Of a stretch of 62,476 nucleotides of DNA, positions 53,563 to 62,461 are shown one piece after another. The notes below the pieces were generated by a model. That model was not told the origin of the DNA, made no database searches, and was given only the letters and a program-made list of their open reading frames with translations. Where the stretch lies: the NCBI GenBank assembly GCA_903842455.1, contig CAIMLX010000249.1, positions 1 through 62,476 of the forward strand. The letters are read 5' to 3'. Both the position numbers and the translations under genes were made by a program. Position 1 is the first letter of the stretch; every line of letters starts with the position of its first letter. The DNA comes from an uncultured Hyphomicrobiales bacterium (GTDB taxonomy: Bacteria > Pseudomonadota > Alphaproteobacteria > Rhizobiales > Devosiaceae).

Positions 53563-53608
53563 CTCCCCTTTGAGGGAGAGGGTGGCCGCGCGGCGGCCAG
53601 GTGAGGGG
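53563..53608. repeat. Second REP-like palindromic element
   Basis: CTCCCCTTTGAGGGAG followed by GGTGGCCGCGCGGCGGCC and GTGAGGGG repeats the layout of half of the element at 53401-53530 with different arm sequences. It ends a few bases before the AAC(3) stop codon. Confidence 0.6.
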
Positions 53609-53612
53609 ACGA

Positions 53613-54386
53613 TCAGCGGATATGCTCCTCCATCCACCTCACCGCAAACTCCACCATCTCCGCCGCCGGCACCAGCACCGACCCGGCCTCCCCAACCACC
53701 CCGCGCCGCCCCTCGCCCGTCGCGAGGAACGCCTCGACGATCGCCGCGAAATAGTCCTCCGCCATCCCGTCCGGCGCGTTCGACGTGTCGAACTCCTCGA
53801 ACCAGCGCCAGGTCGACACGCCATCCACCAGCAGCGGCGCCTCGTAGCGCACGGTCCGCTTGTTGGGGAAGTTCGCGAGGTGCTCGGCGTGATGCAGCAG
53901 CGTCATGTGGTCGAGGGTCGCGCCAACCATCAGCACCTTGCCCTTCGCCTCGACCAGCTTGCCGAGCGGCGATTGCGGGCCGTAGCCGTAGTCGAGCGCA
54001 TGGTCGGCGACGAACCAGGCCGCCCTGCCCCCGATCGCTGCCATCGAGGCACCAGGGTTGCCGCTGCGCCGCGCCCCGGGCGTCGTCCGCAGCATCTCGG
54101 ACCAGAAGCCGTTGTCCCTCGTCGCGCGCGAACGCTCCGGGTCGAAGGCGGGGACATCCTCGCGCCAGTCCAGATAGTCGCGCCCGAAATCCTCGAGCTG
54201 CCAGTCGGTATAGCCAAGCACGGTGCCCTCGGCCCCGACCACGTCCAGCATCGCCGTGAGGATGGTGTCCGGCCCGCCGATCACGCGACCAACCTGTCGC
54301 AGCGCCGCATGCACCAGCACGGCATCGCCGGGTTCAAGCCCGATGGCACGCAGATCAGCCGCGAGGCTGGTCCGCGTTGCCGTCAC
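53613..54386 (-). CDS. AAC(3)-type aminoglycoside N-acetyltransferase family protein
   Basis: The 257-residue product matches the AAC(3) family: 'GDAVLVHAALRQVGRVIGG', 'GTVLGYTDWQ', 'VLMVGATLDHMTLLHHAEHLA' with the catalytic His, and the length fits. Family members transfer acetyl from acetyl-CoA to position 3 of aminoglycosides; many chromosomal members have other amine substrates, so resistance is not assured. The GTG start overlaps the stop of the HxlR gene (GTGA), so the two are coupled. Confidence 0.9.
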   Translation of the reverse strand: MTATRTSLAADLRAIGLEPGDAVLVHAALRQVGRVIGGPDTILTAMLDVVGAEGTVLGYTDWQLEDFGRDYLDWREDVPAFDPERSRATRDNGFWSEMLRTTPGARRSGNPGASMAAIGGRAAWFVADHALDYGYGPQSPLGKLVEAKGKVLMVGATLDHMTLLHHAEHLANFPNKRTVRYEAPLLVDGVSTWRWFEEFDTSNAPDGMAEDYFAAIVEAFLATGEGRRGVVGEAGSVLVPAAEMVEFAVRWMEEHIR

Positions 54387-54802
54387 CGCGTCGCACCCGC
54401 ATAGCGGCGCTCGGGCGGATGCTGGTCGGCGCTGTCGGTATGGATCGCGTCATACTCGCGCCGGGCGATGCCGACGTCGTGCTGATGCGTGCTGGCCCAG
54501 TTCCATAGCGCATCGAGCGGCTCGGTGAGGGTGCGGCCGAGATCGGTGAGCTGATACTCCACCCGCGGCGGAATCTCGGGATACACCGTGCGCGTCACCA
54601 GTCCGTCGCGCTCGAGGTTGCGCAGCGTCAGCGTCAGCATGCGTTGCGAAATGCCGCCGATGGCATTGCGCAACTCGTTGAAGCGCATGGTCTTGCGGGT
54701 CAGGTACCCGACAATCATCACGCTCCACTTGTCGCCGATGCGATTGAGGATATCCCCCATCGCATTGCAGGTCTCGACCTTGTCCGGAGAACCGAGGGCC
54801 AT
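54383..54802 (-). CDS. HxlR family transcriptional regulator
   Basis: The 139-residue product is a winged-helix HxlR regulator: the N-terminal Cys of the family in 'ETCNAMGDIL', 'IGDKWSVMIVGYLTRKTMRFNEL', 'GISQRMLTLTLRNLERDGLV' and 'VEYQLTDLGRTL' are standard. It is followed by and overlaps the AAC(3) gene, so one operon with self-control is likely. Upstream, TTGGT and ACCAA arms at 54828-54856 frame an imperfect operator-like site. The effector is unknown. Confidence 0.93.
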   Translation of the reverse strand: MALGSPDKVETCNAMGDILNRIGDKWSVMIVGYLTRKTMRFNELRNAIGGISQRMLTLTLRNLERDGLVTRTVYPEIPPRVEYQLTDLGRTLTEPLDALWNWASTHQHDVGIARREYDAIHTDSADQHPPERRYAGATR

Positions 54803-54872
54803 CGGAAATGTCTTTCAGTGAACTCTGTTGGTTCCCAATATAGTCACGGTTACCAAAAGGCACTAGTGGCCG

Positions 54873-55409
54873 TCAGGTGAAGCGGACGGCCCCGATATGC
54901 GGCAGGTTGCGGTTGCGCTGCGCGTAGTCGATGCCGTACCCGACGACGAAGCGGTCCTCGATCTCGAAGCCGATCCACTTCGCCTTCACTTCGATCTCGC
55001 GGCGCGACGGCTTGTCGAGCAGCGCGCACACCTCGATGCGGCGCGGATGACGCGTGTTGAGGATGTCGAGCACATGCCGCAGCGTGTAGCCGGTATCGAC
55101 GATATCCTCCACCACCAGCACGTCACGCCCCTCGATTTCGCCGCGCAGGTCCTTGAGAATCCGCACCTCGCGGCTCGACTCCGTCGAGTTGCCGTAGGAC
55201 GAGACCTCGAGGAAATCCACCTCCACCGGCAGGTCCAGTTCTCGCACCAGGTCGGCGATGAAGATGAAGCTGCCGCGCAGCAGCCCCACCACCACCAGCT
55301 TGTCGGTGTCGGCGTAATGTTCGGCGATCTCGCGCGCCAGCCCCTCGACCCGCGCCGCGATGGCCTTGGCCGAGATCATCTCGTCGATCACGTAGGGCTT
55401 GCCGGTCAT
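54873..55409 (-). CDS. hpt: Hypoxanthine phosphoribosyltransferase
   Basis: Hpt salvages hypoxanthine (and guanine) with PRPP. The 178-residue product matches the family length. The PRPP motif '[14 protein letters not shown]' and the flexible-loop segment '[15 protein letters not shown]' are visible, as is the late '[23 protein letters not shown]'. Its ATG overlaps the upstream aminotransferase stop (ATGA). It is the third gene of the nudC-aminotransferase-hpt operon, a nucleotide and purine-linked grouping. Confidence 0.95.
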   Translation of the reverse strand: MTGKPYVIDEMISAKAIAARVEGLAREIAEHYADTDKLVVVGLLRGSFIFIADLVRELDLPVEVDFLEVSSYGNSTESSREVRILKDLRGEIEGRDVLVVEDIVDTGYTLRHVLDILNTRHPRRIEVCALLDKPSRREIEVKAKWIGFEIEDRFVVGYGIDYAQRNRNLPHIGAVRFT

Positions 55410-56617
55410 TTCGTCTTGCCTCCTGCAAACGCGGCCGCCGCCGCTTCGATCGCGCCGCGGCCATGCGGAATATCCAGCGCCGAGAGCCCGGCTTCCATCG
55501 TCGCCAGCGTGCCCAGCACCATGTGGGCGTTGACGTGCCCCATATGCGCGACCCGCAGGTAATCGTCGTAACCCGGCTCGCCCGGCATCGCCATGCCGAG
55601 CCCGATGCCGAGCGTCACGCCGGCTTCGGTCTCGAGCCACTTGCGCAGCGCCCCCGCGCCGGCATTGCCGATCCGCGCCGCCGTCACCGAGCGGCCCCGA
55701 TGCCGTGCGTCCGCCATGTTCATGGCTATGGCGTTGCTGCCAGCGCCCCAAGCATCGAACGCCGCCCACACCGACCGCGCCAGCCGGTCGTGCCGCGCCC
55801 ACACGGCCTCGATCCCCTCCTCGTCGAGCATCATCGTCAGCGACTCGCGCAGCCCGAAAAGGTGCGCCGTCGGCGCCGTGCCACCGAAGAAGTGGTAGAA
55901 ATGCTCGCCGAGACCGCGCAACTGCCAATCCCAGTACGGCGTCCTGAGGTCCGAGTTGCGCCCCGCCTCCAGCGCCTTGTCCGAGAACCAGACGAATGCG
56001 AGCCCCGGCGGCAGCATCAGCCCCTTCTGGCTCGCGCCCACCACCACATCGATGCCCCAGTCATCCATCCGCAGCGTATCGCAGCCGATCGAGGCGATCG
56101 CATCGACGGCGAGCAGCGCCGGATGCCCCGCCGCGTCGATCGCTGCCCGCACCGCCGCAATGTCACTCAGCGCCGACGACGCCGTGTCGACCTGCGTCAT
56201 CAGCACGGCCTTGATCGCATGCGCCTTGTCGGCCGCGAGCGCCTCGGCGATCCGCTGCGGATCGACCGGCGACGACTTGCCGAAATCCATCACCTCGACA
56301 TCGACGCCCATTTTCCGGGCCATCTCGGCCCAGCCGAGCCCGAACACGCCCGTCGCCGCCACCAGCGCCTTGTCGCCGCGCGAAAACATGTTGGTGAACG
56401 CCGCTTCCCACGCCCCATGGCCGTTGGCGATGTAGATGGCGACATGGTGCTTCGTCATCGCCACGCGCTTCAGGTCGGCGACGATGCCGTAGGTCGCCTC
56501 GACGATCTCGCCCTCGTAGATGTTGGGTGAGGCACGGTGCATGGCGTTGAGCACGCGATCGGGCACCACCGAAGGCCCCGGAATGGCGAGGTAGGTGCGG
56601 CCGGAACTGTAAGCCAT
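55406..56617 (-). CDS. Class V aminotransferase (alanine/serine-glyoxylate type)
   Basis: The 403-residue product belongs to the PLP class V aminotransferases related to serine- or alanine-glyoxylate aminotransferase. '[22 protein letters not shown]', '[18 protein letters not shown]', Asp172 in '[13 protein letters not shown]' and Lys198 in '[12 protein letters not shown]' are visible. It would transfer an amino group to glyoxylate, acting in one-carbon or glyoxylate metabolism. It follows nudC with a single base between stop and start and overlaps hpt by four bases. Confidence 0.9.
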   Translation of the reverse strand: MAYSSGRTYLAIPGPSVVPDRVLNAMHRASPNIYEGEIVEATYGIVADLKRVAMTKHHVAIYIANGHGAWEAAFTNMFSRGDKALVAATGVFGLGWAEMARKMGVDVEVMDFGKSSPVDPQRIAEALAADKAHAIKAVLMTQVDTASSALSDIAAVRAAIDAAGHPALLAVDAIASIGCDTLRMDDWGIDVVVGASQKGLMLPPGLAFVWFSDKALEAGRNSDLRTPYWDWQLRGLGEHFYHFFGGTAPTAHLFGLRESLTMMLDEEGIEAVWARHDRLARSVWAAFDAWGAGSNAIAMNMADARHRGRSVTAARIGNAGAGALRKWLETEAGVTLGIGLGMAMPGEPGYDDYLRVAHMGHVNAHMVLGTLATMEAGLSALDIPHGRGAIEAAAAAFAGGKTK

Positions 56618-56618
56618 C

Positions 56619-57575
56619 TCAGTTCCCCCAGTAGTCGGGGTCGAGCAGCCGATCGTTGGCCCAGGCCTCGATCAGCGCCCCCGCGATCGCCCCTGGCCGC
56701 GGCTTGTTGATCGCCGGATGCGTGCCGGCAAGGATCTGCTTCACCTCGTCGCGGCTGACCCAGCGCGCATCCTCGAGTTCCACCGGATCGATGGTGATCG
56801 CGTCGCTCATCGCTTCGCCATAGCAGCCGAACATCAGCGACATCGGGAACGGCCAGGGTTGCGCCGACACGTAGCGCACCGGTCCGACCTTGATTGCGCT
56901 CTCCTCGAACACCTCGCGCCGCACCGCCGCCTCGATCGATTCGCCCGGCTCGACGAAACCGGCGAGCAGCGAATACATCCGCTCCGGCCACACCGGATTG
57001 CGCCCCAGCAGAAGCCGGTCGCCGTGCACGATCACCATGATCACCACCGGATCGGTGCGCGGAAAATGCTGCGTGCCGCATTGCGGACACTTCCGCACCC
57101 AGCCGCTGCTCTCGACCGCACTCGGGGCGCCGCAATTGGCGCAGAACCGGTGCGCCGAGTGCCACTGCAGCAGCGCCTTCCCGGTCGCCACCACCTCGCC
57201 ATCAAGACGCGACAGCGAGGGCATCAGCCCGCGGATTTCGGCGAACTTCGCCCCCGGCAGGGCAGGATGCACCTGCTGGCTTTGGTCGACGAACTGCCCG
57301 ATGGTCGTCGCGTCCTCGATCGGCGTCCACAGCGAGATATCGGCGGCGAAGATCGGCCCGTCCGGCGTCAGCCCGACAAAGATCGGCGCCTCGCGACTGT
57401 CCGACAGCGCCGGATGCTCGAGCACCACCGGATGCGGCCTGCCCTCGGCATCGGCGAGCAGCTTGCCCTTCCAGAACACCAGCGTCCGCGCCCGCGGATC
57501 CTGCTTCGCCGTATCGCCAGCGCGCAGCGGAGCAGCCCGGTCGAGTTCGCCGGGGTGAAAGGCATATGCATAGTC
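56619..57575 (-). CDS. nudC: NAD(+) diphosphatase
   Basis: NudC hydrolyses NAD(H) to NMN(H) and AMP and can remove NAD caps from RNA. I start at a TTG at 57575 ('MDYAYAFHPGELDRA'), as in homologues; a TTG at 57635 adds a non-matching extension. The zinc ribbon is 'CANCG' with 'CPQCG'. The Nudix box 'GFVEPGESIEAAVRREVFEESA' continues to the expected aliphatic residue. 'SAQPWPFPMSLMFGCY' is the NudC-specific SQPWPFPxS motif in variant form. The product of 318 residues fits. It heads the operon with the aminotransferase and hpt. Confidence 0.95.
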   Translation of the reverse strand, partial: DYAYAFHPGELDRAAPLRAGDTAKQDPRARTLVFWKGKLLADAEGRPHPVVLEHPALSDSREAPIFVGLTPDGPIFAADISLWTPIEDATTIGQFVDQSQQVHPALPGAKFAEIRGLMPSLSRLDGEVVATGKALLQWHSAHRFCANCGAPSAVESSGWVRKCPQCGTQHFPRTDPVVIMVIVHGDRLLLGRNPVWPERMYSLLAGFVEPGESIEAAVRREVFEESAIKVGPVRYVSAQPWPFPMSLMFGCYGEAMSDAITIDPVELEDARWVSRDEVKQILAGTHPAINKPRPGAIAGALIEAWANDRLLDPDYWGN

Positions 57576-57696
57576 CAAGGCAGCACCTGCGGAGTTTGTC
57601 GCAACCGGTTTAGGAGCAAGCCGACATGGGAGCAAGATCGAACCGCCCCTGTCGGCGATTCTGGCAATCCACCCCGGAAACCGCTATGCTGGCACC

Positions 57697-57918
57697 ATGG
57701 CGAAAGCTGAAGAAACGTTGACCGACGACGAGGTTGCCGAAGCGCGGGAGCGCCGCCTCGTTGCCGCGCATCTGCAGGCCATCGAGAACAGCCCGGCGAC
57801 GGCCGAGGACACGGCCATGTTTGAGATGTTCGAGCGTGAACGCTGGTCGCACGACAGGCGCCTTGCCTACATTCTTCGCCGAGCGAAAGAGGCTGCGATG
57901 ATCCACGCGGCGGAATGA
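57697..57918 (+). CDS. VbhA-like antitoxin of a Fic toxin
   Basis: The 73-residue protein is all-helical: 'EVAEARERRLVAAHLQAIENSP' is the candidate inhibitory helix, then 'AEDTAMFEMFERERWSHDRR' as in VbhA-like proteins. The inhibition motif is (S/T)xxxE(G/N); here Glu-Asn is present ('AIEN') but the Ser/Thr position is occupied by Leu, so inhibition may rest on the Glu alone. Its stop overlaps the fic start by four bases (ATGA). It is a typical antitoxin-toxin pair. Confidence 0.82.
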   Translation: MAKAEETLTDDEVAEARERRLVAAHLQAIENSPATAEDTAMFEMFERERWSHDRRLAYILRRAKEAAMIHAAE

Positions 57919-58496
57919 GCGATACACAATACTGCTATCCTCCCGACTTCTCCGTCCTCCGGAACAAGCTTGGCATCAGGGATGCTGACCAGCTTGAGAT
58001 ATTCGAACGTCGGCTTAGCATGCAGCGCATCGCCCAGGGCGCGCCGACGGGCGACTTCGACCTCAGGCACCTGCGCGCCATCCATCGCCACCTCTTCCAG
58101 GACGTCTACGACTGGGCCGGCGAGCTTCGCACCGTGGAGATTGTCAAGGGCGGAAGCCAGTTCCAGTTCCAGCGCTTCATCGGAGCCGAGATGGCCGACG
58201 TGCACCGTCGGCTCGTTGAGAGCAGCTTCCTGCAAGGCCTGAGCCGCGATGATTTCGCTGGCGAGGCGGGCGTGATCATCGGCGACGTGAACTACGTCCA
58301 TCCGTTCCGCGAAGGCAACGGGCGCACGCAGCTGCTCTACCTCGAGCAACTCGCGTCCCGCGCCGGTCATCCATTCGCGTTGCGCCGGATTGACGGGAAT
58401 CGCTGGATGGAGGCGTCACAGGCCTCGCACGGCGGCGACTACGCCCGAATGGCCGAATGTATCCGCCACGCAGTGGAAGCCTCGAATATCTCCTAG
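57915..58496 (+). CDS. Fic family protein (AMPylase-type toxin)
   Basis: Fic enzymes transfer AMP (or other phosphate-bearing groups) from nucleotides onto target proteins. The 193-residue product contains the complete active site 'HPFREGNGRT' with His129 and Arg137, preceded by the flap 'TVEIVKGGSQFQFQ' and 'AEMADVHRRL'. No inhibitory motif of its own is seen at either end, so control falls to the upstream antitoxin, as in VbhT/VbhA. The target is unknown; relatives modify topoisomerases. Confidence 0.92.
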   Translation: MSDTQYCYPPDFSVLRNKLGIRDADQLEIFERRLSMQRIAQGAPTGDFDLRHLRAIHRHLFQDVYDWAGELRTVEIVKGGSQFQFQRFIGAEMADVHRRLVESSFLQGLSRDDFAGEAGVIIGDVNYVHPFREGNGRTQLLYLEQLASRAGHPFALRRIDGNRWMEASQASHGGDYARMAECIRHAVEASNIS

Positions 58497-58511
58497 CTTC
58501 CCGCAGCTCGG

Positions 58512-59687
58512 CTATGCCCAGCCCGTCTCGCCCTTGTAGCGGTGCGCCTCCAGGAAACCCGGGTCGAGGTCGACGCCCAGGCCCGGCGCATTCGACACCT
58601 GCATCTTGCCGTTCTTCACCAGCAGCGGGTTCGGCACCGCCCATTCCAGCCGGTCGGCCCGGCGGGTGCATTCGATGCGGGGGCAGTTGAACACCGAGGC
58701 TGCCAGCTGCTGGCTCGCCGCGTTCATCAGCAGGCCACTGACATTGTGGAGCGTGATCGGCGTGCGGTAGAGCGCCGCGAGGTCGGCGATCTTCTTGGTC
58801 CCTGTAATGCCGCCCGACGAGATGATGTCGGGCTGCAGGCAATCGACCGCCTGGTGCTGCAGGAACGGCAGCGCGCCTTCGGGCAGCTCGATGTTCTCGC
58901 CCGTCATGATCGGGATGGTCGTCGCCTTGCGCAGCGCCAGCCAGTTCTCGGAAAAGCCCGGCTGCAGCGGGTCCTCGTAGTAGATCGGTTTGATCGCTTC
59001 GACCGCCTCGGCCACCGCGATGGCGCTCGGCGTATCGAGTTCGTTGTGGCAGTGGACGATGATGTCGATCTCGTCGCCCAGGTGCTCGCGCGCCAGCTCG
59101 TACGAGCGGCGGATCTTGCGGATGTCGCCCGGCGACAGGCTCGGCGTGTATTCCTGCATCTCGACGCCGATGGCATCATGGATATCGACCTTGAAGGTCC
59201 TGAACCCGTGCGGGTCGGCCTTGAGGTTGGCCGCCGCTTCGGCCCAGGCGCCCGCGTCCGTCAGGTCGAAATGCGGGCAGTGCGAGTAGAGCTCGAGTTC
59301 GGTCCGCATCGCCCCGCCGAGCAGCTTGTGCACCGGCTGGCCGAGCAGTTTCCCCGCCAGGTCCCACAGCGCCATGTCGAGCCCCGAGCACACCATGATG
59401 TGCGCCGGCCGCTGCCGATAGGCGTAGAACATGTTGTGGTGGTGCACGCCGATATCAAGCGGGTCCTTGCCCACCAATTGCAGGTGCGGCAGCCGCGCCC
59501 CGCCCTTGCCGTGAGTGAGTATCGAGGCGCGCACCAGGTCGCCATCGAGGTCGCCGCACTCGCCATAGCCGGAAATCCCGGCATCGGTGTCGATCCGGAC
59601 GAGGCAGAATCCGCTGTCGAGCCGCATGGCCTTGATGTCGGTGATGGTCGCCTGCCCGCGGTCGGCGGTGGAAAGATGTGCAGTCAT
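58512..59687 (-). CDS. Mandelate racemase/muconate-lactonizing enzyme family protein
   Basis: The 391-residue product belongs to the enolase superfamily, with an N-terminal capping domain (about 10-125) and a barrel with the metal-binding acids. 'DEIDIIVHCHNELDTPS', 'PIYYEDPLQP' and 'IMTGENIELPEG' mark the three ligand regions. 'TLHNVSG' gives the late barrel residue. Many such enzymes are sugar-acid dehydratases; the substrate cannot be told from the sequence, and no sugar-acid genes are adjacent. It is divergent from the LCCL gene. Confidence 0.9.
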   Translation of the reverse strand: MTAHLSTADRGQATITDIKAMRLDSGFCLVRIDTDAGISGYGECGDLDGDLVRASILTHGKGGARLPHLQLVGKDPLDIGVHHHNMFYAYRQRPAHIMVCSGLDMALWDLAGKLLGQPVHKLLGGAMRTELELYSHCPHFDLTDAGAWAEAAANLKADPHGFRTFKVDIHDAIGVEMQEYTPSLSPGDIRKIRRSYELAREHLGDEIDIIVHCHNELDTPSAIAVAEAVEAIKPIYYEDPLQPGFSENWLALRKATTIPIMTGENIELPEGALPFLQHQAVDCLQPDIISSGGITGTKKIADLAALYRTPITLHNVSGLLMNAASQQLAASVFNCPRIECTRRADRLEWAVPNPLLVKNGKMQVSNAPGLGVDLDPGFLEAHRYKGETGWA

Positions 59688-59804
59688 TTCGGCTCGGTTC
59701 CCTCGTGTCGAAGGGTTCTATAGCCGGACTGTGGGAATGATGGGAGGCTTGTGCTTCCCTCCCGCGCCCTTCTGGTTCTAACATTGGCCGGCATGGAGGG
59801 TGAC

Positions 59805-60815
59805 ATGGTCGGATATCTGGGCACGGCGCTGCGCCGGATCGGGGCAACTCTTGCAGTGGCGCTGGCACTGGCCCAACCCGCGCTCGCCGATGACGTGTTG
59901 CGCCTGCCGGACATCGGCAACATGGCGGATTTCCGTGGGCAGAACGGCGCGACCGGGACGTTCAAGGTCACCGGAGCGCTCGACGGGCGGGTCTTTGGAA
60001 CGGGTATCTACACCGACGACTCGGATGTCCCGACTGCGGCCGTCCATGCCGGGCTTGTCGGCGTGGGCGAGACGCGAAACCTGACGATCAAGATCCTCGC
60101 CGGCAAAGCCAGCTATCAGGGATCGTCGAGCCATGGCATCGTCTCCTACGACTTCGGCCAGTGGGTGGGCAGTTACATGTTCCTCGACGCCCCGGCCGTG
60201 GAGCAACCGGCCGGCGTGATGCCTGATCCGGGCAACCTGCGCGGGTTCCGGGGCCAGGTCGGCCAGATGCTGAGCTTCTCGGTCACCGGGGCGATCGGTG
60301 GATCCCTATATGGCGACGGCATCTACACCGACGATTCACGGCTGGCCGCGGCGGCGGTGCATGCCGGGGTGCTCGGGCTCGGCGAACAGGGCACTGTCGC
60401 GGTGATCATCATGCCGGGGCAAGCGCACTATGCCGGCGCACGCCGCAACAATGTCGCTTCAGGCGACTACGGGGCCTGGGATGGGAGTTTCCGGTTTGTC
60501 GGAACGCCGGACGTTCCCGCGGGCATACCGCCCGATCCGGGCAACATGTCGGACTATCGCGGCTTCAACGGCAAAGTCCTGCAGTTTTATGTGGTCGGCA
60601 ATGCCGGCGGTTCCGTCTATGGCGACGGGATATACACGGACGATACGCGCATCGCGGCCGCGGCCATCCACGCCGGCATCCTGCGGGAAGGCGAGGCCGG
60701 CGTGGTCCAGATCCAGGTTCTGCCCGGTCAGGACCAGTATGCCGGGGCTGAACGAAACGGCGTCACGTCGCTGCCCTATGGGACGTGGTTCGGCAGCTAC
60801 ACCTTCGTGCAATAG
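59805..60815 (+). CDS. Secreted protein of three LCCL-like repeats
   Basis: The ATG at 59805 follows GGAGGG and gives 336 residues. A signal peptide (about 1-28, ending 'PALAD') is followed by three tandem domains of about 95-100 residues. Each has a start like 'DPGN(L/M)...RG', then 'GDGIYTDDSRLAAAAVHAG', 'GQAHYAGARRN' and 'WDGSFRF'. This is the LCCL domain pattern, here without its cysteines. Repeats begin near residues 35, 138 and 240. LCCL domains bind lipids or polysaccharides in other organisms; the role in bacteria is unknown. Confidence 0.85.
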   Translation: MVGYLGTALRRIGATLAVALALAQPALADDVLRLPDIGNMADFRGQNGATGTFKVTGALDGRVFGTGIYTDDSDVPTAAVHAGLVGVGETRNLTIKILAGKASYQGSSSHGIVSYDFGQWVGSYMFLDAPAVEQPAGVMPDPGNLRGFRGQVGQMLSFSVTGAIGGSLYGDGIYTDDSRLAAAAVHAGVLGLGEQGTVAVIIMPGQAHYAGARRNNVASGDYGAWDGSFRFVGTPDVPAGIPPDPGNMSDYRGFNGKVLQFYVVGNAGGSVYGDGIYTDDTRIAAAAIHAGILREGEAGVVQIQVLPGQDQYAGAERNGVTSLPYGTWFGSYTFVQ

Positions 60816-60956
60816 CGGACCGGGCAGACGGGCGGTCAAGGCCGCCCGGTGACCGCAGCCTGCCCGTCGAGGGCCGCGGTTGCTTGGGCGTCAACCCGAC
60901 CCGACAACACCAGCGACGCGCCGGGCTACGATTAAATCGCTGCCCCGTGCACTGGT

Positions 60957-61736
60957 TCAACGCAGGATTTTCGACAGAAACTGTCGCGTGGCGTCGTGGC
61001 CGGGGGCGCTGAAGAATATCTCGGGCACGGCGTTTTCGACGATCATGCCTTCGTGCATCAGGATTATCCGGTCGGCGGCGGCGCGGGCGAAGCCCATCTC
61101 GTGGCTGACGACGATCATGGTCATGCCTTGATCGGACAGGCTGACCATCACGTTCAACACTTCACTGATCATCTCGGGATCGAGCGCCGAGGTCGGCTCG
61201 TCGAACAGTAGAGCCCGTGGCCGCATGGCGAGGGCTCGGGCAATCGCGATACGCTGCTGCTGGCCGCCGGACAGTTGCTGGGGATAGGCATTGATCTTCT
61301 CGGGCAGGCCAACCCGCTCAAGCAGTTCTTTTGCATATTCAGTGGCGGCCTTGCGGCTTTCGCGCCGCACATGCACCGGCGCGGCGATGATGTTCTCGAG
61401 CACCGTCAGGTGCGGAAACAGATTGAACTGCTGAAACACCATGCCCATTTCCTGGCGCTGTTGCGCCAGTTGGGCCTCCTTGAGAGGAATGCGCTTTCCG
61501 GCGCGCTCCTCGTAGCCCACCAGTTGGTCACCCACGAAGATGCGGCCGCTGTCGATGGCCTCAAGGTGGTTGATGCAACGCAGCAATGTGCTCTTGCCGC
61601 TGCCGGACCGCCCGGCAATGACCACGACTTCGCCTGCATCGACATCGAGGGAAACGTCGCGGAGAACAAGGTTGGTGCCGAATGACTTCCGCACCTGTTC
61701 GATGCGGATCAGCGGGCTGGGTGCTGCGGCGCTCAT
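60957..61736 (-). CDS. Polar amino-acid ABC transporter, ATP-binding protein
   Basis: The 259-residue ATPase powers amino-acid uptake. Walker A 'GRSGSGKST' is at residues 42-50, the signature 'LSGGQQQR' precedes Walker B 'ALLFDEPTSALD', and the switch His is in 'VVSHEMGFA'. 'MVFQQFNLFPHLTVLENI' is typical of the GlnQ/HisP/ArtP subfamily, so the substrate is probably a polar amino acid or opine. The ATG overlaps the permease stop by four bases. The binding protein is outside the window. Confidence 0.95.
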   Translation of the reverse strand: MSAAAPSPLIRIEQVRKSFGTNLVLRDVSLDVDAGEVVVIAGRSGSGKSTLLRCINHLEAIDSGRIFVGDQLVGYEERAGKRIPLKEAQLAQQRQEMGMVFQQFNLFPHLTVLENIIAAPVHVRRESRKAATEYAKELLERVGLPEKINAYPQQLSGGQQQRIAIARALAMRPRALLFDEPTSALDPEMISEVLNVMVSLSDQGMTMIVVSHEMGFARAAADRIILMHEGMIVENAVPEIFFSAPGHDATRQFLSKILR

Positions 61737-62461
61737 CGCGACACCGCTTCGGTCAGGGTGTCGCCGCGGGTCGGGGTGCTGGCGGGATCGTGACGGCCGT
61801 CGAATGGCCGGTCATAATGGCTCTCGATGCGCCGCTGCACAAATCCCCAGGCAGTGGTCATCGCCAGATAGTAGATGGCGGCCACCAGATACACTTCGAG
61901 CACACGAAACTCGACCTGGGCGAGCTGTTGAGCCCGGCGTAGCAGTTCCTCCATGGAAATCACTGAAACGAGCGAGGAGGTCTTGAGCATGCCAAGGAAC
62001 TGGTTGCCCAGCGGTGGAATGATGACGCGAGTGGCCTGTGGCAGCACGACAATGCGCATCACCTTGCTGTAGGTCATCCCCAACGCCTGCGCGGCGTCGT
62101 GCTGGCCGCGGCTGACCGAGGTGATGCCGGCACGCATGATCTCGGCGAAATAGGCGCCCTCGTTCAGCGCCAGGCCGATCAGCGCCGATTCCAGCACGCC
62201 AAGCCGGATGCCGAACTGCGGCAGGCCTGCGTAGATGATGACCAGTTGCACCAGCAGCGGCGTGCCGCGCCATAGCCAGATGTAGAAGCGGGCAATCCCT
62301 TGCAGTGCCAGATGCCGCGACATCCGCATCAGCGCAGCGATGAACCCGAGGACGATTCCCACGATCATCGCAATGACGCTGATCCAGATGGTCGTCCAGG
62401 CTCCCGCGAACATGTACGGGCTGATGAGATACTCAAAAAAGGACGGCCAACTCCAGATCAT
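61733..62461 (-). CDS. Polar amino-acid ABC transporter, permease
   Basis: The 242-residue permease starts at an ATG at 62461 with GGAGA upstream at the very edge of the window. Five transmembrane helices and the EAA-type loop 'EIMRAGITSVSRGQHDAAQALGM' are visible, as are 'LWRGTPLLVQL' near the N-terminus and 'LPQATRVIIPPLGNQF' in the C-terminal half. This is the HisM/GlnP subfamily. The permease and ATPase form a transport operon whose remaining genes lie beyond 62476. Confidence 0.95.
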   Translation of the reverse strand: MIWSWPSFFEYLISPYMFAGAWTTIWISVIAMIVGIVLGFIAALMRMSRHLALQGIARFYIWLWRGTPLLVQLVIIYAGLPQFGIRLGVLESALIGLALNEGAYFAEIMRAGITSVSRGQHDAAQALGMTYSKVMRIVVLPQATRVIIPPLGNQFLGMLKTSSLVSVISMEELLRRAQQLAQVEFRVLEVYLVAAIYYLAMTTAWGFVQRRIESHYDRPFDGRHDPASTPTRGDTLTEAVSR

